A DNA stretch of 64,000 nucleotides from Rivibacter subsaxonicus (GTDB lineage Bacteria > Pseudomonadota > Gammaproteobacteria > Burkholderiales > Burkholderiaceae_C), in NCBI RefSeq assembly GCF_004217215.1, contig NZ_SHKP01000006.1, positions 310,001-374,000 on the forward strand, in the 5' to 3' direction. Position 1 is the stretch's first letter. Every line of letters begins with the position of its first letter. Positions 33,652-42,805 of the stretch are shown piece after piece. The notes below the pieces were generated by a model. The model saw nothing but the letters and a program-made list of their open reading frames with translations. It was not told the DNA's origin and ran no database searches. Both the position numbers and the translations under genes were made by a program.

Positions 33652-33700
33652 CCCCGCCCGCACGGCGGCCCGCGGCCATAGGCCTTCGGGCTTTACTTCA

Positions 33701-33721
33701 GCTTGTCCTCATGGCACAAGC
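33701..33721. promoter_or_regulatory. Inverted repeat upstream of the RND efflux operon
   Basis: GCTTGT and ACAAGC, perfect complements with a 9-base spacer, lie 40-60 bases before the adaptor gene start. The spacing is like sites of TetR-type efflux repressors, but no regulator gene adjoins the operon. Confidence 0.35.
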
Positions 33722-33760
33722 GCGGCAGGCTTTTCGCAGAACGATCGAGGAGGCGCCGCG

Positions 33761-35380
33761 ATGAACCCACGTTGCCGCACGCCCGCAGCGCCTGCGCCGA
33801 CCGCGCTGCTCGCGGCGTTCTGCGCAGTCGTGCTGCTGGCCGCCTGTGGCGACAAGCCGGCGCCGGCTGCCGCTGTGCCGGCGGTCGAGGTCACGACGCT
33901 GGTGGTCACGCCGCAGGCGGCGCCGGTCTCGCCGGAGTACGTCGGCCAGACCGAGAGCTCGCAGCAGGTCGAGGTGCGCGCGCGCGTCTCGGGCTTCCTC
34001 GACAAGCGCGTCTACACCGAGGGCGCGACGGTCAAGGCCGGCCAGCCGCTGTTCATCATGGACCGCAAGCCCTTCGAGGCGGCGCTGCAGGCGGCGCGCT
34101 CGGAGAAGGCCGCGCAGCAGGCGCGGCTCGACGTCGCGCGCCAGAACCTGGCGCGGGTCAAGCCGCTGGCGGCGCAGAACGCGCTGTCGCAGAAGGACCT
34201 GGACGACGCGGTCGGCCAGGAGCAGTCGGCCGCGGCCGCGGTCGAGGCGGCCAAGGCCAAGGTCATCGAGGCCGAGCTGAACCTCGGCTACACCACGATC
34301 AATGCGCCGGTGACCGGCCTGAGTTCCTTCGCCAAGCTGCAGGAAGGCAGCTATGTCGATGTCTCCAACAGCCTGCTGACCTACGTCGCCAAGCTCGACC
34401 CGATGCGGGTCAACTTCAGCCTGTCGGAGAACGAGGTGCTACGCTTTCGCGACGAGGTCGCGCGCGGCGTGGTCAAGGCGCCGCCGGCCGACGCCTTCGA
34501 GGTCGAGATCGTGCTGGCCGACGGCTCGGTGTTCCCGGCGCGCGGCAAGCTGACCTTCTCCGATGTCGCGTTCAGCCAGGACACCGGCACCTTCCTCGTG
34601 CGGGCCGAGTTGCCCAACCCCGAGGGCAGCCTGCGGCCGGGGCAGTTCGTGCGGGTGCGCCTGATCGGCGCGACGCGGCCGGGCAGCTACCTGGTGCCGC
34701 AGCGCGCGGTGCAGCAGGGGCCGCGCGGTGCCTATGTCTGGATCGCCAACAAGGAGGGCAAGGCCGAGCAGCGCGCGGTCGTGACCGGCAGTTGGGTCGG
34801 CGACGACTGGCTCATCACCAACGGCCTGCGCCCCGGCGAGGCGGTCATCGTCGACGGCACGCTCAAGCTGGCGCCGGGGGCGCCCATCAAGGTGGTCAAG
34901 ACATTGGCGCCGACTCCGGCACCGGCCGCCGTGGCGGTCGCTACCGGCAAGACCAGCCCGGCACTGCAGGCCGGCGAGAAGCTGCTGAAGCCGGGAACGG
35001 CCCCGGCGACCGCGGCGACCGCGGCGACCGCGGCAAAAGCACCTGCGACGGGTGGCAGCGGCTTGCCGGCCAGCGTGAACTTCGCCACCGGCAGCTCGGT
35101 TTTGCCTGCCACCGACGCCAAGCGGCTGGCACAGGTGGCCGCCCATCTGGCCGCCAACCCGGGCGCACAGGTCGCGATCACCGGCTACACCGATCGGCGC
35201 GGCGGGGCGGCGGCCAACGTCGCGCTGGCCAAGGCGCGTGCCGAGGGCGTGCGCTCGGCGCTGCTGGTCGGTGGCGCGAGCGAGTCACAGGTGCAACTGC
35301 GCGCACCTGCATCGGTGACCGGCAGCGGCAGCGACGCGGCGGCACGCCGGGTCGACGTGGTCGCGGCGGGCAAGCAATGA
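33761..35380 (+). CDS. RND efflux periplasmic adaptor fused to an OmpA-like domain
   Basis: 539 residues, about 150 more than usual for AcrA/MexA adaptors. A lipoprotein signal ends LLAACGDK (Cys28). The adaptor part follows in order: VEVRARVSGFLDKRVYTEGATVKAGQPLFIMD (lipoyl), an Ala/Gln-rich coiled-coil hairpin near 110-175, TTINAPVTGL, beta-barrel and membrane-proximal domains to about residue 385. After an Ala/Pro/Thr linker, residues 425-539 form an OmpA-like domain: NFATGSSVLPATDAKRL, GYTDRRGG with the diaminopimelate-contacting Asp, NVALAKARAEGV and the terminal ARRVDVV. So the adaptor may also grip peptidoglycan. A GAGGAGGCG ribosome site precedes the ATG. It is first in a three-gene efflux operon. 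Confidence 0.93.
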   Translation: MNPRCRTPAAPAPTALLAAFCAVVLLAACGDKPAPAAAVPAVEVTTLVVTPQAAPVSPEYVGQTESSQQVEVRARVSGFLDKRVYTEGATVKAGQPLFIMDRKPFEAALQAARSEKAAQQARLDVARQNLARVKPLAAQNALSQKDLDDAVGQEQSAAAAVEAAKAKVIEAELNLGYTTINAPVTGLSSFAKLQEGSYVDVSNSLLTYVAKLDPMRVNFSLSENEVLRFRDEVARGVVKAPPADAFEVEIVLADGSVFPARGKLTFSDVAFSQDTGTFLVRAELPNPEGSLRPGQFVRVRLIGATRPGSYLVPQRAVQQGPRGAYVWIANKEGKAEQRAVVTGSWVGDDWLITNGLRPGEAVIVDGTLKLAPGAPIKVVKTLAPTPAPAAVAVATGKTSPALQAGEKLLKPGTAPATAATAATAAKAPATGGSGLPASVNFATGSSVLPATDAKRLAQVAAHLAANPGAQVAITGYTDRRGGAAANVALAKARAEGVRSALLVGGASESQVQLRAPASVTGSGSDAAARRVDVVAAGKQ

Positions 35381-35426
35381 CGCGGCACGCGGGACTCGAC
35401 CAGCAGGCCAGCCGGAGTTCGCGCCG

Positions 35427-38400
35427 ATGAAGTTCTCGCACTTCTTCATCGACCGACCGATCTTCGCGTCGGTGATCTCGATCGTCCTGGTCCTGGCCGG
35501 GCTGGTCGCGATGCTGAACCTGCCGATCTCGCAGTTCCCGGACATCACGCCGCCCACCGTGACGGTCAGCGCGACCTACCCCGGTGCCAGCTCCGAAGTG
35601 GTGTCGCAGAACCTCGCGGCGCCGATCGAGCAGCAGGTCAACGGCGCCGACAACATGATGTACATGTACTCGTCGAGCTCGTCGACGGGCAACATGACGC
35701 TGACGGTCTTCTTCAAGACCGGCACCGATCCGGCGCTGGCCCAGGTCGACGTGCAGAACCGCGTCAACCTCGCGCTGCCGCTGTTGCCGACCGCGGTCAC
35801 GCAGCAGGGCGTCAGCGTGCAGAAGCGCTCCAGCGCCTTCATGATGGTGCTGGCGGTGTTCTCGCCCGACGAGAGCTTCGATACGGCCTACATCGCCAAC
35901 TACGCCAACATCTACGTGCTCGATGCGATCAAGCGCATCCCGGGCGCCAACCAGGCGGCGATCCTGGGCTCGCCCGACTACGCGATGCGGCTCTGGCTCA
36001 AGCCCGACCGCATGGCGAGCCTGGGCATCACCGTGGCCGACGTGCAGAACGCGGTGGCGGCGCAGAACCAGCAGTACTCGGCCGGCCGCATCGGCCAGGC
36101 GCCGACCGGCGACGCGGTGCAGCAGACCTTTCCGCTGGCCACGCTCGGCCGCATGACCGAGCCGGCCGAGTTCGAGAACATCATCCTGCGCGCCAAGAGC
36201 GGCGATGCGGCGATCGTGCGCATCAAGGACATCGGCCGCGCCGAACTGGGCCAGAAGGACTACTCGGTGCGCAGCCGCTACCAGGGCAAGACCGCGACGC
36301 TGATCGCGGTCTACCAGCAGGCCGGCGCCAACGCGCTCGACGTCTCCAAGCAGGTGCATTCGACGCTGGCCGAACTGCGCAAGAGCTTTCCGCCCGGGCT
36401 GGAGTACGAGGTCGCGCTCGACACCACGGTCTTCGTGCAGGAGTCGATCACCGAGGTGGTCCACACCTTCTTCGAGGCGGTGGTGCTGGTGGTGCTGGTG
36501 GTCTTCATCTTCCTGCAGAGCCTGCGCGCGACGCTGGTGCCGATCCTGGCGGTGCCGGTGTCGATCATCGGTGCCTTCATCGGCATGACGGCCTTCGGCT
36601 TCTCGATCAACATGCTGACGCTGTTCGCGATGGTGCTGGCGATCGGCATCGTGGTCGACGACGCGATCGTCGTGATCGAGAACGTCGAGCGCAACATGAG
36701 CGAGTTCGGCCTGCCGCCCAAGGACGCCGCCAAGCGCGCGATGGACGAGGTCTCGGGCCCGGTGGTTGCCATCGTGCTGGTGCTGTGCGCGGTGTTCGTG
36801 CCGGTGGCGTTTCTCTCGGGCATCACAGGCGCGCTCTACAAGCAGTTCGCGGTGACGATCGCGGTCTCGGTGGTGATCTCGGGCATCGTCGCGCTGACGC
36901 TGTCGCCGGCGCTCGCCGCGATCCTGCTCAAGCCGCAGCATGGCGAGCCGAACCGCTTCTTCCGCGGCTTCAACCGCGGCTTCGACGGCCTCAACCGGCG
37001 CTACCTGTTCGGCGTCGAGTGGAGCATCCGGCGCTGGGTGGTCTCGCTGCTACTGATCGCCGCGATGCTGGCGGCCACGCTGCTGCTGTTCAAGAAGGTG
37101 CCGGGCTCGTTCCTGCCGGTCGAGGACCAGGGCTATCTCTACACCGCGGTGATCATGCCCGACGCCGCCAGCCTCGACCGCACCCAGGCGGTGTCGACCA
37201 AGGCGCGCGAGCATTTCGCCAAGGATCCGGCGGTCGACTCGGTCGCCGAGGCGGTCGGCTTCAGCCTGCTCGACGGCCAGATCAAGTCGAACGCCGGCAT
37301 CCTGTTCGTCACGCTCAAGGGCTTCGAGGAGCGCCCCGGGCGCGGCGCCGACATGGTGATCAACGAGGCGCGGCGCGACTTCAACGCGGTGCGCGAGGGC
37401 GTGGTGGTGCCGCTCAATCCGCCGTCGATCCCCGGCCTCGGCACCACTGGCGGTTTCGAGTTCTGGTTGCAGAGCAAGGGCGACGCCACGCTGCAGCGGC
37501 TCGAGGAGGTCACCCGTGCGCTGATCGCCGAGGGTCGCAAGCGACCCGAGCTGGCGGCGCTGAGCTCGACCATCAACACCCGCTCGCGCCAGATGCTGGT
37601 CGAGGTCGACCGCGAGCGCGCCGAGACGCAGGGGGTGGCGACCGCCGATGTCTACTCGGTGCTGCAGACCATGTTCGGCTCGCTCTACGTGAGCCAGTTT
37701 CCCAAGAACAGCCGGCTGTTCCAGGTGATCCTGCAGGCCGACGCCGAGTTTCGCGACAACCCCGAGGATCTCGAGCAGCTCTACGTGCGCAGCAAGGCCG
37801 GCAAGATGGTGCCGATCAAGGCCGTCACGACCACGCGGTACGTGACCGGGGCCGACATCGTGACCCGCTTCAACAACTTCCCGGCCGCCAAGATCGTCGG
37901 CGACGCTGCGCCCGGCTTCAGCTCGGGCCAGGCGTTGCTGGCGATGGAGCAGTTGGCCAAGGAACACCTGCCGTCCGACTTCGGCTACGAGTGGAGCGGT
38001 CAGGCCTTCGAGGAGCGCCAGGCCGGCTCGACCGCGGCGCTGGTGTTCGCCTTTGCGCTGGTGATGGTGTTCCTGATCCTCGCCGCGCAGTACGAGAAGT
38101 GGTCGCTGCCGCTCGGTGTGCTGATGGCGGTGCCGTTCGCGCTCTTCGGTGCGCTGCTGGCGATCTTCCTGCGCGGCATCGAGAACGACGTCTACTTCCA
38201 GATCGGCCTGACGGTGCTGATCGCGCTGGCGGCCAAGAACGCGATCCTGATCTTCGAGTTCGCGGTCGAACTGCGCCACAAGGAGGGCCTGTCGGCCTAC
38301 GCGGCCGCGGTGCAGGCGGCCAAGCTGCGGCTGCGCCCGATCGTGATGACCTCGCTCGCCTTCATCCTCGGCTGCGTGCCGCTGGCGATCGCCTCAGGCG

Positions 38401-38570
38401 CCTCGTCGGCGAGCCGCCATTCGCTAGGCACCGGCGTGATCGGCGGCATGCTCGGCGCGACGCTGATCGCGATGGTCTTCATTCCGATGTTCTTCTGGGC
38501 GCTCGAGACCCTGTCCGAGCGCGGCAAGTCGGCCAGGGACGCGGCGCCGCCCGCGCAGCTTCCGGAATGA
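35427..38570 (+). CDS. RND multidrug efflux permease (HAE1 family)
   Basis: 1047 residues, full length for AcrB/MexB. The N-terminal SHFFIDRPIFASVISIVLVL and PDITPPTVTVSATYPGAS are typical. The proton relay is intact: GIVVDDAIVVIENVERNM in TM4 (the Asp pair) and ALAAKNAILIFEFA in TM10 (the Lys). It is a trimeric inner-membrane drug/proton antiporter that pairs with the adaptor upstream and the outer-membrane channel downstream. Its stop overlaps the next ATG (ATGA). Confidence 0.97.
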   Translation: MKFSHFFIDRPIFASVISIVLVLAGLVAMLNLPISQFPDITPPTVTVSATYPGASSEVVSQNLAAPIEQQVNGADNMMYMYSSSSSTGNMTLTVFFKTGTDPALAQVDVQNRVNLALPLLPTAVTQQGVSVQKRSSAFMMVLAVFSPDESFDTAYIANYANIYVLDAIKRIPGANQAAILGSPDYAMRLWLKPDRMASLGITVADVQNAVAAQNQQYSAGRIGQAPTGDAVQQTFPLATLGRMTEPAEFENIILRAKSGDAAIVRIKDIGRAELGQKDYSVRSRYQGKTATLIAVYQQAGANALDVSKQVHSTLAELRKSFPPGLEYEVALDTTVFVQESITEVVHTFFEAVVLVVLVVFIFLQSLRATLVPILAVPVSIIGAFIGMTAFGFSINMLTLFAMVLAIGIVVDDAIVVIENVERNMSEFGLPPKDAAKRAMDEVSGPVVAIVLVLCAVFVPVAFLSGITGALYKQFAVTIAVSVVISGIVALTLSPALAAILLKPQHGEPNRFFRGFNRGFDGLNRRYLFGVEWSIRRWVVSLLLIAAMLAATLLLFKKVPGSFLPVEDQGYLYTAVIMPDAASLDRTQAVSTKAREHFAKDPAVDSVAEAVGFSLLDGQIKSNAGILFVTLKGFEERPGRGADMVINEARRDFNAVREGVVVPLNPPSIPGLGTTGGFEFWLQSKGDATLQRLEEVTRALIAEGRKRPELAALSSTINTRSRQMLVEVDRERAETQGVATADVYSVLQTMFGSLYVSQFPKNSRLFQVILQADAEFRDNPEDLEQLYVRSKAGKMVPIKAVTTTRYVTGADIVTRFNNFPAAKIVGDAAPGFSSGQALLAMEQLAKEHLPSDFGYEWSGQAFEERQAGSTAALVFAFALVMVFLILAAQYEKWSLPLGVLMAVPFALFGALLAIFLRGIENDVYFQIGLTVLIALAAKNAILIFEFAVELRHKEGLSAYAAAVQAAKLRLRPIVMTSLAFILGCVPLAIASGASSASRHSLGTGVIGGMLGATLIAMVFIPMFFWALETLSERGKSARDAAPPAQLPE

Positions 38571-40009
38571 AGACGATCCGCGCGTCCGGCTCGCGGTGGG
38601 TGTTGCTGGCAGCGGCCGTGGCCACGGCCGGCTGCATGCTCGGCCCCGACTACAAGCGCCCGCTGCTCGAGGTGCCCGATCGCTACTACTACGCCTCGAG
38701 CGAGGCGCGCGAGCTTGCCAACACGGCATGGTGGACGCAGTTCGGCGACCCGGTGCTCGACGCGCTGATCGAGGAAGGCCTGCGCAACAACCTCGACTTG
38801 CGCATCGCCGCGGCGCGGGTCGACCAGTTCGCCGGCGTGCTCGGCAGCACGCGCGCCCAGCTGTTTCCGCAGGTCGGTGCCGAACTTACCGGCAGCCGCA
38901 CCCGCGCCAGCGAGCGCAGCGCGACCGGCTTCCCGCCCGGCAACCCCTACAACGCGGTCCAGGCCGATGTCTTCGCAAGCTGGGAGATCGACCTGTTCGG
39001 TCGTCTGCGGCGGCTCAACGAGGCGGCCCAGGCCGAGCTGCTGGCCAGCGAGGAAGGTCGACGCGCGACTGTGCTGTCGCTGGTGGCGGCGATCGCCAAC
39101 GGCTACGTCACGCTGCGCGCGCTCGACCGCCAGCTCGAGATCTCGCGCGCCACGCTCAAGAGCCGTGGCGAGTCGCTCGAGGTCTTCGAGAAGCGCTTCA
39201 AGGGCGGCGTGATCTCGCATCTCGAACTCGAGCAGTCGCGCTCCGAGTACGCGACCGCGCTCGCCGCGGTGCCCGACCTGGAGCGCCAGGTCGCGCAACA
39301 GGAGAACGCGCTGGCGGTGCTGGTCGGGCGCGGGCCGGGACCGGTCGCGCGCGGCGCGACGATCGACGCGCTGGTGCTGCCGGCGGTGCCGGCCGGGCTG
39401 CCCTCCGAACTGCTCGAGCGCCGGCCCGACGTGCTCGGCGCCGAGCAGGCGCTGGTCGCGGCCAATGCCCGCATCGGCGCGGCCAAGGCGCTGTATTTCC
39501 CGAGCATCTCGCTGACCGGTCTGTTCGGCGGCGCCAGCACTTCGCTCAGCGGCCTGTTCGACGGGCCGGCCCGGGTCTGGACCTATGGTGCCGCGATCAC
39601 GGCACCGGTGTTCACCGCCGGCAGCATCAAGGGTCAGGTGCAGAGTGCCGAGGCGGCCGAGCAACAGGCGCTCTACGGCTACCAGCGGGCGGTGCAGACC
39701 GCGTTCCAGGAAGCCGAGGATGCGCTGGTCGGCCAGGCCAGGTACCGCGAGCGGTTGGCCGCGCAGCAACTCCAGGTCAAGGCCCTGCGCAACTACGCGC
39801 GGCTGGCCCGGGCCCGCTACGAAGGCGGCTACTCCAGCTTCCTGGAAGTGCTCGATGCCGAGCGCAGCCTGTTCAGCGCCGAGCTCGACTTCACCCGCGG
39901 CCAGGCGGCGATCCAGGCCCAGATGATCGGGCTCTACAAGGCGCTCGGCGGCGGCTGGGTCGACACGGCCGGGGCACTGGCCGGCGGCGCCAGCGCGCCG
40001 ATGCGTTAG
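38567..40009 (+). CDS. Outer-membrane efflux lipoprotein (NodT/OprM family)
   Basis: 480 residues. A lipoprotein signal ends VATAGCMLGPDYKRP with the lipidated Cys at 23 and the GPDY-x-RP start of OprM-type channels. Two outer-membrane-efflux repeats follow: WWTQFGDPVLDALIEEGLRNN-type helices with ASWEIDLFGRLRR near 138, and LLERRPDVLGAEQALVAANARIGAAKALYFPS near 280. It is the TolC-like exit duct of the system. It is coupled to the permease by a 4-base overlap and overlaps the stop of the convergent methyltransferase gene. Confidence 0.96.
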   Translation: MKTIRASGSRWVLLAAAVATAGCMLGPDYKRPLLEVPDRYYYASSEARELANTAWWTQFGDPVLDALIEEGLRNNLDLRIAAARVDQFAGVLGSTRAQLFPQVGAELTGSRTRASERSATGFPPGNPYNAVQADVFASWEIDLFGRLRRLNEAAQAELLASEEGRRATVLSLVAAIANGYVTLRALDRQLEISRATLKSRGESLEVFEKRFKGGVISHLELEQSRSEYATALAAVPDLERQVAQQENALAVLVGRGPGPVARGATIDALVLPAVPAGLPSELLERRPDVLGAEQALVAANARIGAAKALYFPSISLTGLFGGASTSLSGLFDGPARVWTYGAAITAPVFTAGSIKGQVQSAEAAEQQALYGYQRAVQTAFQEAEDALVGQARYRERLAAQQLQVKALRNYARLARARYEGGYSSFLEVLDAERSLFSAELDFTRGQAAIQAQMIGLYKALGGGWVDTAGALAGGASAPMR

Positions 40010-40728
40010 CGCGGGCCTGACGCTGCGGCCGCGCCGCGTCGGAAGCTCAGCAACCGACCCTTGTAGGCCGGGGCGGAGGCGGTCGCCGGGTACTCGAGCC
40101 GAGTTTCCTGCAGGCAAAAGCCTTCTGCCGACATCTGCCGGTTGAACGCCGATCGGTTGCCGCGGTTCGGGTCGACGATCCAGACCTCGGCTGCCGGTGC
40201 TGCGTGGCGGCCGATGAAGGCCGCCAGCGCGCCGTTGGCATCGCGCTCGTAGAGCAGGTCGCTGCCGATGATGAGGTCGTAGTGGCCGCGCACCCGAGCC
40301 GCTGCCGAGACATCCGCGAGGCCGTCCGCCAGGCCCGGATCGCGCCACTGGGCATGGCGGTACTTCAACGGCAGCAGACCGTTCAGGCGCAGGTTCTCGA
40401 GCAGGAATCGCTCGGCCAGCGGATGGCAGTCGCTGGCGGTGACGTCGGCTCCGCGCCGGTGGCCGACCAGGCTGGCCAGGGCCAGGCCGCAGCCGATCTC
40501 GAGGATCCGCTCGGCCGCGAGCACCGGCCGTGCCGCCAGATGTGCCGCGAGGTGCGCGCCAGAGGGCCACAGCAGACCGAACAGCGGCCATGCGGCCGAC
40601 GAGATTCCAAGCCGCTCGGCCTCGCCCAAGGGATCGGCGAACTGCAGTTTGTCGAGCAGCGAACGGATGCAGAGATCATCGACCCCGGCAACGGCGATCT
40701 GCTCTTGCTTGGTCAGGTAGCCTGGCAT
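40006..40728 (-). CDS. SAM-dependent methyltransferase (lysine-methyltransferase-like)
   Basis: 240 residues. Motif I is ILEIGCGLALASLVGHRRG with the acidic residue in VTASDCHP and motif IV in YDLIIGSDLLYER. The SDLLYE signature and the WPSGAHLAAHLA lead-in resemble the Methyltransf_16 group, which includes protein-lysine methyltransferases. The N-terminal TKQEQIAVAGVDDLCIRSLLD is unusual, and the target is unknown. It converges on the efflux operon with a 4-base overlap of stops. Confidence 0.82.
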   Translation of the reverse strand: MPGYLTKQEQIAVAGVDDLCIRSLLDKLQFADPLGEAERLGISSAAWPLFGLLWPSGAHLAAHLAARPVLAAERILEIGCGLALASLVGHRRGADVTASDCHPLAERFLLENLRLNGLLPLKYRHAQWRDPGLADGLADVSAAARVRGHYDLIIGSDLLYERDANGALAAFIGRHAAPAAEVWIVDPNRGNRSAFNRQMSAEGFCLQETRLEYPATASAPAYKGRLLSFRRGAAAASGPR

Positions 40729-40808
40729 CGAGGGGCTTCTTGCGAAGCCCGCATGGGGCGGCTCCGGTGGGGACAGGGAAGACGCGAGTATGAGGCCGCG
40801 TCTTGCGG

Positions 40809-41351
40809 CTACTCGCGCAGGATGCGCACCTCAACGGTGGACAGCCACTTCACGTGCCGCGGCCCGGGCCGCAGATCGGCGGCAGCGAGCAGGGCCAGCG
40901 GGCCCTCGCTGGCGGGCAGCGGCGCGCCGTCGCGTTCGTAGAGCACCAGCACCTGGGCGCCGGCTTCGGTGTTCTCGAGTTCCGGCCACGAGAACACGAC
41001 GCGGTAGCCGTCGCTGGCGCTGACGATGACCACGGTCTTGCGCCAGTCGAGGCGATCGCGCTCGGCCAGGCCGGCCCTGGCGAGCAGCGCGCGCAGTCGC
41101 ACGCCGCGCGCTGTCGTCTGGCGCTCCTGGCCGGCGACGCGACGCAGCACGCTGGTGCTCGCCTGCTCGTCGGCGGCAAAGGCGGCCAGTTCCTCGCGGC
41201 CGAGTTGCAGTGGGCGCAGCACGTCGCCGCGCACGCTGACGCCTGCGGGACCGGGACCCGGCGCCTGCGCAGCCGCGGGCAGCGCCGCGCTCGCGAGCAA
41301 CACCAGGAGCAGCGCGCGCCGGCCCTCAGCAAGCATCGATGGCTCCTTCAT
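40809..41351 (-). CDS. Short periplasmic molybdopterin-oxidoreductase-domain protein
   Basis: 180 residues. A signal peptide (LLLVLLASAALPAAAQA) is followed by a single SUOX-type fold: VRGDVLRPLQLGREELAAF, VRLRALLARAGL, VVIVSASDGYRVVFSWPEL and RHVKWLSTVEVRIL. It keeps the domain outline of sulfite-oxidase-like molybdopterin domains but has no cysteine to ligate molybdenum, so it is more likely a binding or structural relative than an active enzyme. The ATG at 41351 overlaps the ModA-type gene's stop (ATGA); an internal ATG at 41336 is an alternative start. Confidence 0.75.
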   Translation of the reverse strand: MKEPSMLAEGRRALLLVLLASAALPAAAQAPGPGPAGVSVRGDVLRPLQLGREELAAFAADEQASTSVLRRVAGQERQTTARGVRLRALLARAGLAERDRLDWRKTVVIVSASDGYRVVFSWPELENTEAGAQVLVLYERDGAPLPASEGPLALLAAADLRPGPRHVKWLSTVEVRILRE

Positions 41352-42175
41352 CGCGGCGCAAAGCCATGGCGGGCGAGGATGCCCTGGCCGGTCGGGCCGA
41401 GCAGGAAGTCGACAAAGCGGCCTGCGCCCGGTGCCGTGCCGGCCATCGTGGTGACACCGTAACTGGCGCTGACGTTGATGGTCTCCGGCACCTGCACCAG
41501 CTTCAACTGCGGTTGCTCGCGCAACGCCGCGGTGGCGTTGGTGCAGTAGGTGACGAACAGGTCGGCCTGGCCCTGCGCGACCAGCGCGCCGTAGACGTTC
41601 TGCCCGGCCGGCGGTGGCGGCGAAGTTGGGCCGCCGGTGAGTTGCAGCGCCTTGGTCGTGAGCGTCTTGAAGGCGCCCGCGCGCCCCTGCTGCTCGACGC
41701 GCTCGAACATCTGCCAAGCGTAGTCGCCGGAGGGATCGGCGCTGGGCGTCGAGGTGCCGAGCTTGAGCGCCGGGTCGAGCATGCGATCGACGAGGTTCTG
41801 CGGCGTGACGTCGGCGGCCGGCGCTGCCAGCACGCACAGCGCGTTGCGCGCGAAGCGCTGCACCGGCGTGGCCGCGCCGCCGGTGGCCAGCGCCTGCGGA
41901 TGCTCCATGTTGGCCGAGGCGAACACGTCGGCGCGTTCGCCGGCGGCGATGCGGTCCTTGAGCAGGCCCGAGGCGCCGAAGCTCAGGCGCACGCCGGTGC
42001 CGGGTTCGGCCTGCTCGAAGGCCTTCGCGACCTCGGTCAGGGCCGATCTCAGGCTGCCGGCTGCGAAGACCTCGAGTGCAGGCGTCTGGGCAACGGCGAA
42101 CGTGGGCATGGTCAACGACGCACCGCAAATTGCGATGAGCCATGCCACGACGGCTGTGGTCGACGATCGGCGCAT
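41348..42175 (-). CDS. Molybdate-type ABC transporter substrate-binding protein (ModA-like)
   Basis: 275 residues. A signal peptide ends near FAVAQTPA. VFAAGSLRSALTEVAKAFEQ opens the mature protein, followed by LSFGASGLLKDRIAAGERADVFASANMEHPQAL, the oxyanion-binding loops of ModA/WtpA relatives, and a late SYGVTTMAGT. It would bind molybdate, tungstate or another oxyanion in the periplasm. No modB or modC gene accompanies it; instead it is coupled to a molybdopterin-domain protein, which suggests a paired periplasmic role. Confidence 0.85.
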   Translation of the reverse strand: MRRSSTTAVVAWLIAICGASLTMPTFAVAQTPALEVFAAGSLRSALTEVAKAFEQAEPGTGVRLSFGASGLLKDRIAAGERADVFASANMEHPQALATGGAATPVQRFARNALCVLAAPAADVTPQNLVDRMLDPALKLGTSTPSADPSGDYAWQMFERVEQQGRAGAFKTLTTKALQLTGGPTSPPPPAGQNVYGALVAQGQADLFVTYCTNATAALREQPQLKLVQVPETINVSASYGVTTMAGTAPGAGRFVDFLLGPTGQGILARHGFAPR

Positions 42176-42276
42176 GGCTGGCGGTGTCTGCAAGCTGGGA
42201 TTCCCGCAGCCTAGGGAATCTGCCTCGCGTCGGCGATATGCAGCGCGGCGCATAGGGCGCCGGCCGCCACGCAGCG

Positions 42277-42756
42277 TCAGTGCGGGTCGGTGCGCTCCGT
42301 CGTGAAGCGGACCGATTCGGTGCCGCGCCGCCGGTTGCGGACCACCACCGTTCCCGCCAGCTTGTCGTGCCAGCCTTGCTTGCGCGCGTCCCAGCCCACC
42401 CACAGCAGGCCAAGGCAGAAGGGAACGATCGAGACGAAATAGCCCAGATAGCGGCCGATGTTCTGGCCGGTGCTCGGCTTGGCGCCGGTGCCGGCATCGA
42501 CGATGCGCGCGCCGATGACCATCTTGCCCGGCGTCGCCTGCCGGTAGTGCCAGAACAGGAGCACCGCGATGGCCGGTAGTACCCAGTTGATGATCAGGTC
42601 GAGCGGCCGCTCGCCGCTGCTGCTGGCGAGCTTGTCGAGATCCCAGCCGTAGAACAGCGCCACCAGCGGCAGCGTCATCAGCAGCACCAGCAGCGTGTCG
42701 ATGAGCGCCGCCCAGACACGCAACCAGAAACCGACGTATTCGAGCTCTTCGTTCAT
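42277..42756 (-). CDS. RDD family membrane protein
   Basis: 159 residues. The RDD signature is near the start: FWLRVWAALIDTLLVLLMTLPL, with the basic residue, the Asp and two to three hydrophobic helices (to about 30, 60-75 and 105-125). QATPGKMVIGARIVD in the middle is a usual RDD feature. Some family members are ion antiporters; no role is inferred here. It lies between the ModA-type gene and a DUF1488-like gene on the same strand. Confidence 0.87.
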   Translation of the reverse strand: MNEELEYVGFWLRVWAALIDTLLVLLMTLPLVALFYGWDLDKLASSSGERPLDLIINWVLPAIAVLLFWHYRQATPGKMVIGARIVDAGTGAKPSTGQNIGRYLGYFVSIVPFCLGLLWVGWDARKQGWHDKLAGTVVVRNRRRGTESVRFTTERTDPH

Positions 42757-42805
42757 CGGGCGAGCTTTCTCCGATGTGCGAGCAGGACGAGCATGGCAAG
42801 CACGC

